A stretch of DNA of 64,000 nucleotides from Delphinus delphis (Eukaryota > Chordata > Mammalia > Artiodactyla > Delphinidae), in contig NC_082684.1 in assembly GCF_949987515.2 (NCBI RefSeq), positions 16,731,701-16,795,700 on the forward strand. Reading direction: 5' to 3'. The notes below the pieces were generated by a model. The model saw only the letters and a list, made by a program, of their open reading frames with translations, did no database searches and was not told the origin of the DNA. Positions 1-11,134 of the stretch are shown one piece after another. Within the stretch, counting starts at the first letter, position 1, and the number at the start of each line of letters is the position of its first letter. A program made the position numbers and the translations under genes.

Positions 1-289
1 GACTTCTTGGTAAGCTGGTAGACACTTGGAGTTACTCATGGGTTTCATCCATTTATTCCTTCATTTGGATGTTTACTTCAAAATTATTTATTGAATGAAG
101 CAAATATGACCATGTCTGAGATATTTGCATTACAGTTCTACATACAAGCAGAGTTATACATTCTGTATTGCATATTCAGGAACTAAAATAAACCAAAAGG
201 CATATAAAGGAAATCAGATAGGGGGATCTAACATATTCTTAGTATTTATTTTTCTTTCCTAGTCATATTCCAGAATGGTGAAACACATT

Positions 290-875
290 TTTAAAACATC
301 AGTTTTTTATTAAGTTATATGGGCATACTTTCTCATTATATCAATATATGATTCAAAAATAGAGAAGTGTTTAGAACAAAACATTAAAAAAATTTCCCTT
401 ATCTCTTTATCTATTCCCATTCTTTCTATCCCTGTTACTATCAATGATTCTGTGTACTGTCAATTTTCCAGTGAGTGGTGTGTATGTTCATAGATACATA
501 GAGCTTAAATAAGATGATATTATACATATTACTAAGGAACTTGCTTTGATAATTTAATGATGTGTCTTGTCATGTCTGTATCCTTAGGCTTCTGCAGTGT
601 GCCATACAATCTTTGCGCTATAACTTATTTACTAGTGAGTATGTATTTTTCCTTCACCTTTTGTACTTCAACTAATGATGCAAAGAACATTTTTATATAT
701 CACATCTTTGGGCAGATGTAAAATACAATTTCTAGGTCATAAGCTAAATATAGTTGTAATTATGATATATACTGCCAAACTAGCTCCTAAAAGACTTCAC
801 CAGCCTATAATTCCACTAGTACTCCTTGAGACCGAGGAGGGATGAATATTATTGATATTCTGTGAAAATATGTTT
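290..875 (-). mobile_element. Old LINE-1 (L1M-type) 3' fragment
   Basis: Read on the minus strand, this matches the end of LINE-1 ORF2 and the start of its 3' UTR. The plus text has the familiar order: a stretch about atgcaaagaaca, then 'atatatactgccaaactagctcc', then 'cctataattccactagtac'. These are decayed forms of the common L1M phrases for the region that encodes the ORF2 C terminus. It is strongly diverged and has no open frame. Edges are approximate. Confidence 0.5.
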
Positions 876-2786
876 GTGTACTTGTTACCAAAAGATATTG
901 TAATTGGAATGCCAATTTTTTGAGCTAAGCGAATATTGTAAAGACTTAATGACTTTCTCCCAAAGTACTTACAATGTAGGTTTAAGATCTGTGTTGTTAT
1001 TGATAAAATAATTTTGTGGAATGAATGCTCTATAGGCTAGTGTAATATTTTCTTCTGTTTACTATTTATAATAAGCTTTACTATTTTATAAACATGACTC
1101 TAATATATTTTCATTTTAATTTTTCCACTCTTTTTAAAGGAAACACAGAGATTATTTGAAAAGTACTGAAGTCTTTATGGAAGCTGGAAGTAATCCCACC
1201 AAACTCCATCAGATGTTTGGCAGTTTAGAGCTATGTTAGTGACTGAGTGAGCATGCCCTTCTTTTTGTATTTGGGGCATTCTGTGTAAAATGTTCCATTT
1301 AGAGATGACAACTGAATCAAAGAGTGAAAGAGATACTGAAATATGGACAGGCCATTGAAATGTAGCAAATAGAAAAATTGGGAAATAGCATAACAGTTGA
1401 ATAAGAAACTTTAAGATGTATGAAATAGACTTAAGAAAAGTGAAGTTAAATAGAACTCCTTCAATACGTGAATTGCCATCTACAAGTACCATACGACATA
1501 ATTCACCTGAAGGCTTTAAACTAGTGATGGGTAAGAGGGATAACACTCGACTCAGCGCAGGCTCATCAAGATTCCTGATGCGCCGGGAAAAATTCTCTTG
1601 CTGTTTCCAAGAAACTGAGAGGAATGATGGAAACTGACAAAAAGGATCACATGTACAATCCATAATAAATATAGTGATAAGATTCATTGCCTACATTTTT
1701 TCCTAGCATCACAACAACTCCATAATATGAATAAGAGATAGTAATGGCATACGCCATTGATAGGTGAAAAAGTTGAGATAAGAAGAGGTTATTGCTTCAA
1801 CAATTGTATCATTCATCAGCAGAGAACACAACTACCTGAATTTTGGTCTTCTGATTTCATATCCTTTGTTCTTTCCAATATAAATTCCCTGCCTGCTGGG
1901 CTAAAGCAAGGTTTTTGAGTCTATCAATCAGTTTAAATATTCCATAACCCCATCACAGGACCCTATTATTTCTTATAGAATTGAGTTTAATATAAAGTGG
2001 GTCATCTTTGCACCTCATCCAAGGGGTCTAGTTATTGAAGTTCAAACAGAACCTTGTTATAGAATAGTGTGCCTGGAAGATATCTAACAGCATAGGTCAT
2101 AGAAGAGTTAGCCTCATAGAGAAAGGACTCCAGGAGAGAGAAAATGCTCCATGACAGATGAAAGCAGAGGGTCTGCCTGCTTATATCTCAGTGGGTTGTT
2201 CTGCCAGATTTGCTAAATTGTTTGTGCAATTTATCCTTGAGACTTGTTTGAATATTTCCTTTCTAGCAACAATAATATATGTGCTTTCCTTTGGGCAGAA
2301 TGGGCAGAATGGGTATTTTATGGACTTAATTTTGCCTGTCCTGAAACTTTTAAGGATTTTTGCCAGGTTTTTGGAAATTCATGGTGTATAATCTCTGACC
2401 ACTTCTTCTGTGACGTTCGAGATAGACAACTTCATGCAATCCTAGTGGAAAGGGGATGTGGAGTTCTGCTTTTTTAGGGGCAATTTATTTTGGAAATGTT
2501 GAAGAGTCAAAGACCTGGCATCACCATCCCATCTTTGCATACTTTCTCTGTACTTGTTGAAAGATATTAAAATGGCCCTATAATCTCATATTATGACAAT
2601 GGAAAACCTAATCACTTATTTCTCTCTCCTATAAAACTGGGATTTCGCTGGACGCTGTTTATGGTCCTTTGGAATCCTCTTTTCCTTGTCGTTTTAAAAA
2701 ATTAAAACACTGTGCACAGCAAAGATCTCAATAACTCCTGATGGATGATTCTTTATTCAAATAAAATATTTAAAATGTTTTAAAAC
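876..2786. other. No recognised gene; mostly unassigned sequence
   Basis: AT-rich sequence with no repeat I can name, apart from the candidate open stretch at 1416-1637 listed separately. A pyrimidine tract ending in AG near 1124-1140 resembles a splice acceptor, but nothing after it looks like an exon. Confidence 0.4.
1416..1637 (+). other. Candidate exon or pseudogene relic (73-codon open frame)
   Basis: This is an open frame of 73 codons from ATG to a TGA stop, with a stop at 1398 just upstream. The translation is charged and Ser/Arg-rich (it contains TPSIRELPSTSTIRHNSPEG) and ends with a Cys pair in KFSCCFQETE. I do not recognise the protein. Six CpG dinucleotides survive between 1467 and 1585, which is unusual for this CpG-poor window outside SINEs. 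The opposite strand is open for 170 codons across the same place (1687 down to 1175). No convincing splice sites, Kozak context or poly-A trace is visible. It may be chance, an old processed gene fragment, or conserved non-coding DNA. It should not be taken as a gene without conservation evidence. Confidence 0.15.
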
Positions 2787-2866
2787 ACCCTTCCTCCTCC
2801 CTTCCTTCCTCTTCACTCTCTTCCTTTTTTCCCTCTTTCCTCCCCTCCTTCCTCTTTGTCCCACAT
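2787..2866. repeat. CT-rich low-complexity tract
   Basis: About 80 bases that are almost entirely pyrimidine, made of repeated cctt, ccct and ttcc words. This is simple low-complexity DNA; such tracts can form triplex structures, but nothing here shows a function. Confidence 0.8.
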
Positions 2867-2999
2867 ATTCAATCATCCATACTTTGTGCCTTTGGTAAAT
2901 ATTTATTGGACACCCCTACTGTACCATTATCCATCCATTTGCTGGAATTCTAGGAGCTGGTAAAATATCCTAGTAGACAGCCATAATAACCACTACTAA

Positions 3000-3230
3000 A
3001 ATTGTATAGCTTACAAAACTCCTTTAACCACATGTTATTGACAAAATTTAATTCCCATAGAAAATCTCTACATAGATTTTGTTAATTTCATCTGGCAAAT
3101 TAAAAAAAAAAGGTGAAAATTAAGCGACGTATTTAGGGCTACTGGAGAGTCAGCAACAAAGCCAAGGCTTGAAAACAGGCAGCGTGACTCTAAATCCTGG
3201 GCTCTTTTCTCTATGCTCCATTGCATGAGT
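3000..3230 (-). mobile_element. MIR SINE fragment
   Basis: The plus strand has the reverse-MIR order: a part resembling 'attaatttcatctggcaaa', then 'aaagccaaggcttgaaaac', then 'ctaaatcctgggctctttt' and 'ctatgctccattgcat'. This is an ancient tRNA-derived SINE, well diverged. It is interrupted by a short A run at about 3101. Confidence 0.55.
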
Positions 3231-3984
3231 TATAATTAAATCAATGTAGCCAGCAGTTTTGAGAAAGCCACATTGCTTGTCAAGAAATGCATGCTGTGTC
3301 TCCTCTATTAGGATTTTATTGGAAAGAGGACTCTATGTTGATTCTGTGTGTAGAAGAGTCATTTCAAGATAAAGATGCTTGGTTTACTAGATACCAGTTT
3401 TCCTTGTCTTCCTTGAACTTCACTTACTGATGACCCCATTCTCCATCCTACCACTGATCTCAGATTAACACACTTAGCTCAGATTTTCCCCTTCAGGTTC
3501 TTAGTTTTTAATAACTTCCCTCCTCACCATGTTACAACTGTTAGGTAAATCATTTGCTGTTGAGTTTTCCTTTCTAGATATGCTATTCTTCTAAAACAAC
3601 TAATCCTGGGAAAGGACAATAGAATGGTTCTGACTTTGTATCATCTCCACTACTAAGCACACATCAATGTTCTGTGGGTGCCGGGACAACCTACACCATC
3701 TTCTTTGTGCAAAGAAGAGGTACTGTTGTTTCTAGTTAGTTTTGCATCAACCAAAATGCAAAATTGCATTAACTTTTAATATTTTCCATTTCTTTCCTCA
3801 TTATTCTATAATAACAGCTTTTAAAAGAGTCTTCCTTGGTTTTTCTTTAAAAATCAAAAAGGGTATTCATTTTAATATGTGAGCCATGCTTGTTGAAATT
3901 GTATAACTAGTGTAACTGTAGATTCTCATCAAAACTCAAGGTCAGCTCTTTTACTATTTGAATACATACAGCATAACCCGGCAT
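3231..3984. other. No recognised feature
   Basis: Unassigned AT-rich sequence. I see no open frame, repeat family or RNA gene that I can support. Confidence 0.4.
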
Positions 3985-4190
3985 GTTAAAGAAATTTCAG
4001 CTAGTTCTCAGCCTTAACAATGCATTAGGACCACTCAAGGAGATTTGTTTTAAAACATCAATGCCCAGTTGTCTTTCCCAGGGACTCAGATTTAACTGGT
4101 CTGGAGAGAGGCCCAGCCCTTAATGTATTTAAAAGCCCCACAGGGGATTCTGATTGGAAGTCAGGATGGAGGATTGTGATGAATGCAAGC
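3985..4190. mobile_element. MER5A-like hAT DNA transposon relic
   Basis: Contains the recognisable MER5A layout: 'ttctcagccttaacaatgca', a 'ggactcagatttaactgg' middle, then 'aaagccccacaggggattct' near the far end. MER5A is a short non-autonomous hAT-Charlie element. Ends are approximate and no target duplication was confirmed. Confidence 0.5.
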
Positions 4191-4352
4191 TGAGTGGATG
4201 GCAGAACTTTTACTGATGGTGGCCTGTCTCTGCTATGAGTACCAGAATCCCACCAAGCCCCTTACATGGACCTGGAATTTTCTGTGAGAATAGCCAGAAG
4301 AGCGTTAGTTCCAAATCGAAATGTGCCTTCCCGTGTTTCTCAAAGTGGAGAC

Positions 4353-4428
4353 CAAAGTCATACTCTTTCATTATCGACTCCATTGTTACTCAAAGTCATA
4401 CTCTTTCATTATCGACTCCATTGTTACT
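4353..4428. repeat. Perfect 38-bp tandem duplication (two copies)
   Basis: The unit at 4353-4390 is repeated base for base at 4391-4428. Both copies start caaagtcatactctttcatt and end ttgttact. The absence of any mismatch implies a recent local duplication, for example by replication slippage. It lies in otherwise unassigned sequence. Confidence 0.95.
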
Positions 4429-4483
4429 CAATAAGAATATCTACTATTAGAGCCTGAATCATCACATTTTTAATATGTTCCCT

Positions 4484-4880
4484 CAGTCAGAAAGAGAAAG
4501 ACAAATAATATATGATATCACTTATATATGGAATCTAAAATATGATACAAATGAACTTATCTATGAAACAGAAACACACTCACAGACATGGGTAACAGAT
4601 TTGTGGTTGCCGAAGGGGAGGCGGTTGGGGGAGGAAAGGATTGGAAGTTTGGGATTAGCAGATGCAAACCAGTGTATAGAGGATGGATAAACAATATGGT
4701 CCTACTGTAGAGCACAGGGAACTATATCTAATATCCTGTGAAAAATCATAATGGAAAAGAATATATAAAAGAATATATATATACACATATATATATATCT
4801 GAACCACTTTGTTGTACAGCAGAAATTAACAAACCATTGTAAATCAACTATACTTCAATTAAAAAATAAAAAAATAAAAA
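4484..4880 (+). mobile_element. 5'-truncated LINE-1 3' end (cetartiodactyl type)
   Basis: Begins in the last codons of ORF2 (agtcagaaagagaaagac) and continues through the 3' UTR: 'gaatctaaaatatgatacaa', a G-rich run near 4615-4645, 'agagcacagggaactatatc', 'gtaaatcaactatacttcaa' and an A-rich tail to about 4880. This is the standard end of the L1 family seen in cetaceans and ruminants. A short AT microsatellite lies inside (about 4772-4798). No clear target duplication was found. Confidence 0.85.
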
Positions 4881-5429
4881 AATACCATTGACCTATTGAA
4901 ATGATCAGACTAGTTGTCTTATAGAAAGTTCTACCTTTTGAATTTGTCTGATTGTTTCTTTGTGATGTCATCTGCATTGTTTCCCTGAATTTCCTGTAAA
5001 CCAGAAACCAGGTCTCTAAGCTTACTTGGTTCAGGTTAAACACTTTAGGCAAGAGATGGTGCTTTACACATCATATTACATTGTGTCAGTAAGCACATCC
5101 TGTCTGGCCTTCCTACCATTAGCAATGCTGTTTTTGATCCCAGGGTTAAGGTGGTGGCTGCCCAATCCATCCATCCTAAAACCAAATTTTCCCCTTCATG
5201 ATCAGGACGTAATGACACTTTGACAGCACACATATATCAGTTCCCCATCAGACTTTCACCTAGGCACTTTTCATCCACTGATGTATTATTTTATTAGGGG
5301 TTATAATATGGTGAAATTCTATTATTCTTTCTAAAATATTGTCTCTATTTCCCCTGTAAAGAAGAATGATCCTCCTCAAAGGTGGGTAAGAGTGTATCAC
5401 TTTTCTCTTCAACCCTATCCCTCAATGCG
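4881..5429. other. No recognised feature
   Basis: Unassigned. Short open frames occur on both strands around 5026-5233 but overlap each other and show no protein family likeness. Confidence 0.4.
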
Positions 5430-5998
5430 TTCTCCCTGGAAGGCCTCCAACACCCCTGCCCACCATTCCCCTTCCAAACGACCAGCTTCTGCACTGATTT
5501 TATCTCCTGCTACTCTCTTCCTTCTCTCACTACTGCAGCCTCCATGCTGGAGGATAACAGGTATCTCCTGATGCTTTGCTGTTCCCTCTGTTTGGAATGA
5601 TTTCCCCTAGCTTGCTTGAACATTTATTTCAGGTTTCTTCTCAAACATTACCTTATCAATGAGCCTTTCTCTTGCTGCCTCAGTTAAAACAACAATCCTT
5701 CCAATACATTCTAACACCTTCTCACTTCACTTTTAGCTATAACACTTATCACCAGTTGACATGTTACATACTTTACTTATTTTTTTCCCTCTTTACAGCC
5801 TCAGTGAGGGTTCAGATTTTTCTCACTTCACTTTTAGCTATAACACTTATCACCAGTTGACATATTACATACTTTACTTAATTTTTTCCCTATTTACAGC
5901 CTCAGTGAGGGTTCAGATTTTTCTTTATGGATATATTTTCAGAATCTAAAAGAACTTCTGATACATCAGATCAAATATTTTTTGTGAATGAATGATTG
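5430..5998 (+). mobile_element. L2 LINE fragment with internal duplication
   Basis: The order is that of the L2 3' region: 'gctgttccctctgtttggaa', 'caggtttcttctcaaacatt', 'aatgagcctttctcttgctg', 'ataacacttatcaccagttg', then the end with 'gtgaatgaatgattgaa'. L2 is an ancient LINE. The part coding for 'cacttatcaccagttgacat' occurs twice because of a local tandem duplication (5720-5921). Confidence 0.65.
5720..5921. repeat. 101-bp tandem duplication inside an L2
   Basis: The segment 5720-5820 recurs at 5821-5921 with a period of 101 bases. Only a few substitutions separate the copies (for example gacatgtt versus gacatatt, and ccctcttt versus ccctattt). The duplication is far younger than the L2 in which it sits. 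Confidence 0.95.
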
Positions 5999-6361
5999 AA
6001 GTGAACAGGGATTTCTGAGGGACTGAATAGCATGACCAATATCACTCATTCAATAAGTAATGAGAAAGAAAAACACAGTCTTGACAGCTGTCAGTTGGAA
6101 ACTGGCCTGGCAGGAATAACTAGGCCTTGGTGTTCTCCTGTTGAATATAAGCAGTTTCACAGAACACAACATCAGACAAGGTCAGTCTGAGACCATGATG
6201 GAGTGAGACAAAAACCATACCCCTCCATGATTATGTCTAAGTACAGACAAAACATGAACACTATGCAAAGCACAGAGATGCTCAAACATCTCCTCTCCCA
6301 GTGAACAGTTGTAACTGCTACGTTTTACAATTGCCTCCTAGATATAACTCATCCAGATGCC
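5999..6361. other. No recognised feature
   Basis: Unassigned sequence between an L2 relic and an MLT1 LTR; no open frame of note. Confidence 0.4.
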
Positions 6362-6815
6362 TAAATCAGGCATTTCTTGTGGTTGTGGTTACAGATCTCT
6401 ACAAACTGGGTAAACAAGAGAATTTTATTCTCTCCCAGCTCTTGAGGCCAGAAGTCTGAAATGCAGGAGTGAGCAGAGCTGTGTTCTTTCTGAAGGCTCT
6501 CAAGAAGATTGCCTCCTTGTTTCTTCCAGCTTCTGGTGGCCACTGGCATTCCTTGTCTTGTGGCTGCATCACTAATCTCTGCCCCCATATTCACGCTGCC
6601 TTCTTGTCTTAGGTCTGGACTCAAATCTCCCTCTGCCTCTTTCTTTCTGGGACACTCATGATTGCATTAAAGCCCCACATGGATCATCCAGGATCATCTC
6701 CCCATCGCAAGTTCCTTAACTTAATCCTATCTGCAAAGACCCTTTTTAGATGTAACATTCACAGTTTTCGGGGATTAGTACCTAGAGCAAAATAGTTCTT
6801 TGAACCTGCTCACTC
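6362..6815 (-). mobile_element. MLT1-type LTR (ERVL-MaLR), reverse orientation
   Basis: Matches a reversed MLT1 LTR: 'aattttattctctcccagct', 'cttgaggccagaagtctgaa', 'gcctccttgtttcttccagc', 'ggcattccttgtcttgtggc', 'atcatccaggatcatctccc', 'tctgcaaagaccctttttag' and 'cattcacagttttcggggat'. It is a long terminal repeat relic with no internal retroviral sequence beside it. The outer ends are eroded, so the edges are approximate. Confidence 0.7.
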
Positions 6816-8119
6816 CCCACCAAAGCTATCTATCCTAAGCCAAAATTCTATAAAAAACACGTTTTAACGTCATTTTTAGTGGCATACCCCATGGTTTCCC
6901 TGGTGATATGGTCTCCGTTGTTACAAGTAATAAAGCCAGCTTTGTGTGACACAGGTGGGTTCCCGGCGATCTCTGGCTGGCGGGTGTTAACACTAACATA
7001 TGCATCTTGCTCTTATTCATCTGATTCTAGACCTCAGGATTTCAATTGTTCCAGACGTTCTTTTTTCCTTAAAATACCTTATAATCAGCGAGGGATCTAA
7101 GTCAGTGGTTTCCACAGGGCACAGAGGTTATTATTAAAAAAAAAAAACTTTGCTATTTATGTGCAATTACAACACATTTGAAAGCATTTTATTCTTTTAA
7201 AGAATGACAAAGAATTGTCCTGGTTTTCTGCTATTAGATATAATTTGTGTCCCTACACCCATGGGTCAGAAGTACAAAATATTAAACTATTTTAAAAACT
7301 TATTCTGGAAATTAAAGCTTATCTTTTTAAGTGTATTGTCTTGGATGAGGGGCAGAGGTCATCATTTTAAATGACATTTTGTATGAAGTTATACATTATT
7401 TCTGGCACCTGTGGTTTTGTTCTTAAACCCTTTATCACTTGAAGGGACCTCTCAGTAAAGGCAAAGTAGAAAGCTCTGATGTGTGTATGTTAAATTCAAT
7501 TATAGAAATGTATTTTAAGAAAAGACATAGGTGTTTAAAAACACTGCATTAGGACAAAAGTGGAGGAGATTAAAAACACTTGAAAAGAAGTCTTGGCAAA
7601 AATTATGTTCAATCAACCACGCAGTACAGTAGTATATATAAACTATAGAAGCAGTAGATTTTGGCAGGGACTAGCAGTAGAAGTACTCTTTTCTTAATCA
7701 TTACATACGAAGGGTAAACCACTATAGGGGTATCATAGGTATCTGCTTTTCTTTAGGATGCGGGTGGTGGCGACAGTGTTTCTCATCATCTTACCCTTGT
7801 AAGATTTTGTTTTTTTTATTTAGTCATTTACTTTAAAAATAATTAAAGATAAATAGTGTCGTGAACATATGTGTGTATGACACCTTAATCTATGTCTTAG
7901 CATCATTAGTGTTTGGAGAACCCTAAACAAAAATCCATACTACAGAGGTTGATGAGATTCTTTAAATATTTTTATCAAAATCTACACCAAAGGATTTGTA
8001 CCTCAGTATAGGAATTATAAGAAATAACAAGTGTGTGTTTATGGTTGGCTAGAAATATTTCTGGGCTCACAGAAGAGACATGTATCAGCACAAGACCAAC
8101 CATCCAGTGAACTCAGCAG
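6816..8119. other. No recognised feature
   Basis: Unassigned AT-rich sequence with an A run near 7135-7147. Some phrases around 7095-7130 resemble DNA transposon ends but are too weak to name. Confidence 0.35.
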
Positions 8120-8280
8120 TTACTGAAGTCCTTCTTCCAGACTTACAGTTGGAATCACCTATGGGGCTTTTAAAATATATTAATGGTTAGGTATCCTCCA
8201 GAACAATTAAATCTGAGTCTCTGGGGAGGAGGGCTGGGTATTGAGGTTAGGATGCTGTGGGGTTGTCATCCCAACTCTGC
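8120..8280. mobile_element. MER5A-like DNA transposon relic
   Basis: Contains 'ttggaatcacctatggggct', 'aattaaatctgagtctctgg' followed by 'ggaggagggctgggtattga', which is the MER5-group arrangement. Highly diverged; edges approximate. Confidence 0.45.
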
Positions 8281-8764
8281 CTAAGTTTGTGTGTTGTGTA
8301 AAGGAAAACCCTGGGTTATTTAAAAGCAGATCCATTGTACTTCATTGTAGACAAGTTAAAGGAATAATTGGAAGCAGCAATCTGACCTGACATCTAGGGG
8401 TAGGTCTTTGTTTAAAATGTGAAACAAAGATGATAGAAAGAGAGTACTCTCATGTTTTCAAATATAGAAAGGGGAAAAGAAGGTAAGAGGAGAAAATAGC
8501 TTCTCCAAAACTCCAGATGATAAGCAGTTAGAAGGATGGTGTCCTCTTAATCCCCAATCAGTGGATCCACTGCCCAGGGTTTTTAACAATGTCAACTGTC
8601 CGAGAGAACACCACCCATGGAGAGTACAGATGTTGGTCAGGAGATGTCACGTGATACAGAGAAGTGAAACTACAGAGTGAGGAAGAAAAGTCTTGCACAA
8701 ACTAGAGTTACAAACCACAAGGAAAGAATATATTCAGGGGAAAAAGAAAAAAAAAAAGGAAAAG
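8281..8764. other. No recognised feature
   Basis: Unassigned, purine-rich in places (about 8430-8510 and 8725-8765). Confidence 0.35.
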
Positions 8765-8815
8765 ATGTTCTAATTTACCATCATCCACACTGAAGATGAT
8801 GGTAAATTAGAACAT
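8765..8815. repeat. Perfect palindrome, 21-bp arms with 9-base loop
   Basis: The left arm 8765-8785 (atgttctaatttaccatcat plus c) is the exact reverse complement of the right arm 8795-8815. The loop is cacactgaa. The stem has no mismatch and is not part of a repeat family I know, so it looks like a recent inverted duplication. Confidence 0.95.
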
Positions 8816-9889
8816 TCATTAAACTAACGTTCATTAGTCTCCAGTCTCCAGGATGAGAGAGAAGAATAAGTACAGACAACTTATTTATGGGGCTCACTAA
8901 TGAGGAAGAATCCCCACTACTGAAGTAGACAATTGCTGGCACACCAAAAGGGCTGACCTACAGCTAAAACCACTGCTTTAATGGCCCAGGGGTGGAAAAT
9001 ATTGCAGAAGTCAGGGAAATGTTGAAGCAGCGAGGCAGGATTGGAGGGGCTTATCAAGAGGCAGAAACACTTAGAACTTAAGTAATGGGAGAATCCCTGG
9101 GAAAACCGCCTCTAGTAGAGTAAATTAAACTCATTCTGGCAGCACCTCATTTTGAAATGGGGTCCCAGTCAACATTTTAAGGGGTACAGATACAGTCTGG
9201 ATTATAACAGAAGCCGTGCTATTAGAATGCTGGGAGATTAGGTTAACCTTAGCCATTCAGTGAAAGGAATGGGGCAATAGGCTGACACAGAGAAAGTTGT
9301 GAAGAATTAGTAGAAAAATGAGGTATTGAAAAATAATATGAAAGGCAAAAAAGTAACCCCAGATTCACGGAGAAAGTTGCTTGAACAGGACACCTCAGAA
9401 GACAGAAATGTTATTAAGACGCCTACTAACCCCTACCACCTACAGCAGGTCAGAGAAACAGAGCCAAGATTGACTGGCACAAGATCCCCCAAGACACAAT
9501 GGAAGCTCCTGGAACTTGCTGATTTGATGAGTTTTACTTAGGGTACTGAAGCACTTCAAACTAGTCAGGTAATAACCTAGAAAATTTCCCCATCCAAAAT
9601 TCTAAAGATTCACTGCAGTTCAAAATAGCAGCAGCCAGAAATGGCATTAAGTGATACTGGAATCTATGCGATAATTTTTCCGGTAAATGCAGAGTTTGTT
9701 AAGGTTGTGTAAAGGAGTGGTAAAAGTAGCATCAGATATTTTGGTAAAATAGTCATACTGACACAATGAGAACTAAGGTTAAATTGGAAAGTAATGGAAG
9801 TGGAAATTTTCTAAAACATAAAGAGGAAGAGATAAATACTTAGCAATACTTTTAAGAAAATATGTGAAAAACTTGTAACAATGTGAGAA
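8816..9889. other. No recognised feature
   Basis: Unassigned. A 71-codon open frame at 9326-9541 is Lys/Arg-rich and has no family likeness; it is probably chance. Confidence 0.35.
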
Positions 9890-10978
9890 ATTAAAGAATG
9901 TATAAATAAATGGAGATATATACCATGTGTATGAATTGGAAGACTAAATATTTTTAAGATGCCGATTTTTCTCTAATTGATGCATAAATCGATCAAAATT
10001 CCAGTATAGTTTTCTTATTAGAAATTTAAAAACTCTCAATTTTACATGGAACTGTAAAGAACCTAGATTAACTAAAACAATGTTTTTAAAAAACGTACAA
10101 AATTGAAGGGCTTATTCTAACTGACTTCAAGATTTACCTTAAAGCAACTATTTTAAGAATGGGCAAAATATTGAGTAAACACTTTATAAAAAGAAATATA
10201 AGAATCCCCAACAAACACAGAAAAAAAACCTTACATTATTTATTATCAGGGAAATGCAAACACACCATAAAATATCATTACACACAAATTAACATGTCGA
10301 AAAATAAAAAGACTAACAATGCCAAGTGTTGGCAGGGATGTGGAGCAACTGGAACATCATCGCTAGTGGGAATGTACTGATAAAATTATACAACCTCTTT
10401 GGAAAACAGTTTGAGAGTACCTTGTTAAGTTAAACATACACCTTGCATATAACTCAGCAATCCCATTCCTAAATATTTACATAAGAGAGATGAAAACTTA
10501 CATTTACCCAAGTACATAAAGATGAATTCTTATAGCATATTAAAAAATCCTCCAGACTAGAAATGACTCATATGTCAATCAACAGGTGAATGGATAAACA
10601 AATTGGTAATACCCATAAAACAAATACTAATCATCAATAAATTGGAAATGTGCTACTGATATAAGCAACAACATGGATGAATCTAAAAAACGTTATGCTG
10701 AGTAAAAAAATCCAGACATAAAATGATTCATACTGTTTGATGCCATTTATATGAAATCCTAGAACACACAAAACTAATCTGTATTGACAGAAATCAGATG
10801 AGTGGGAGTGTATGAATTAACTGCCAAGGAAAACAAGGTAACTTTTGAGGTTGACAAAAATGTTCTATTTTGAGTGTTGTGGTGTTTAACTGTCAAAATT
10901 CATCAATCTTGTGCACCTAAGATGGGTGCATTTTACTTTATGTAAACTATACCCTGATAAATTTGATTTGAATATTTA
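9890..10978 (+). mobile_element. Old LINE-1 (L1M-type), ORF2 3' part and 3' UTR
   Basis: Plus-strand L1 order is clear: 'taccatgtgtatgaattgga', 'atcaaaattccagtatagtt', 'aaattgaagggcttattcta', then 'gtgttggcagggatgtggag', 'aactcagcaatcccattcct', 'aacaggtgaatggataaaca', 'gcaacaacatggatgaatct', ending with 'aaactataccctgataaatt'. These encode the C-terminal end of ORF2, but the frame is broken by many stops. A deletion joins the parts near 10155. The 73-codon open run at 10159-10380 is only a remnant of this. Confidence 0.75.
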
Positions 10979-11106
10979 AAAGAGAATGAGGACGATCGCT
11001 ATACAAGATATGAAAAAATCTCCAGGATTTAATATTAACTAAAAAAAATTGAGTTGCCACACAATGTAGAGGGATATGAAGATCGTGTATATGTACTTAC
11101 TTATGA

Positions 11107-11134
11107 GTATGTGTGTGTGTGTGTGTGTGTGTGT
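11107..11134. repeat. (GT)n microsatellite
   Basis: About 13 uninterrupted gt units. It is likely to vary in length between individuals. Confidence 0.9.

Noticed and set aside
1124..1142. Splice acceptor (pyrimidine tract then AG)
   Set aside because: No open frame or donor site follows at a sensible distance; such tracts are frequent by chance.
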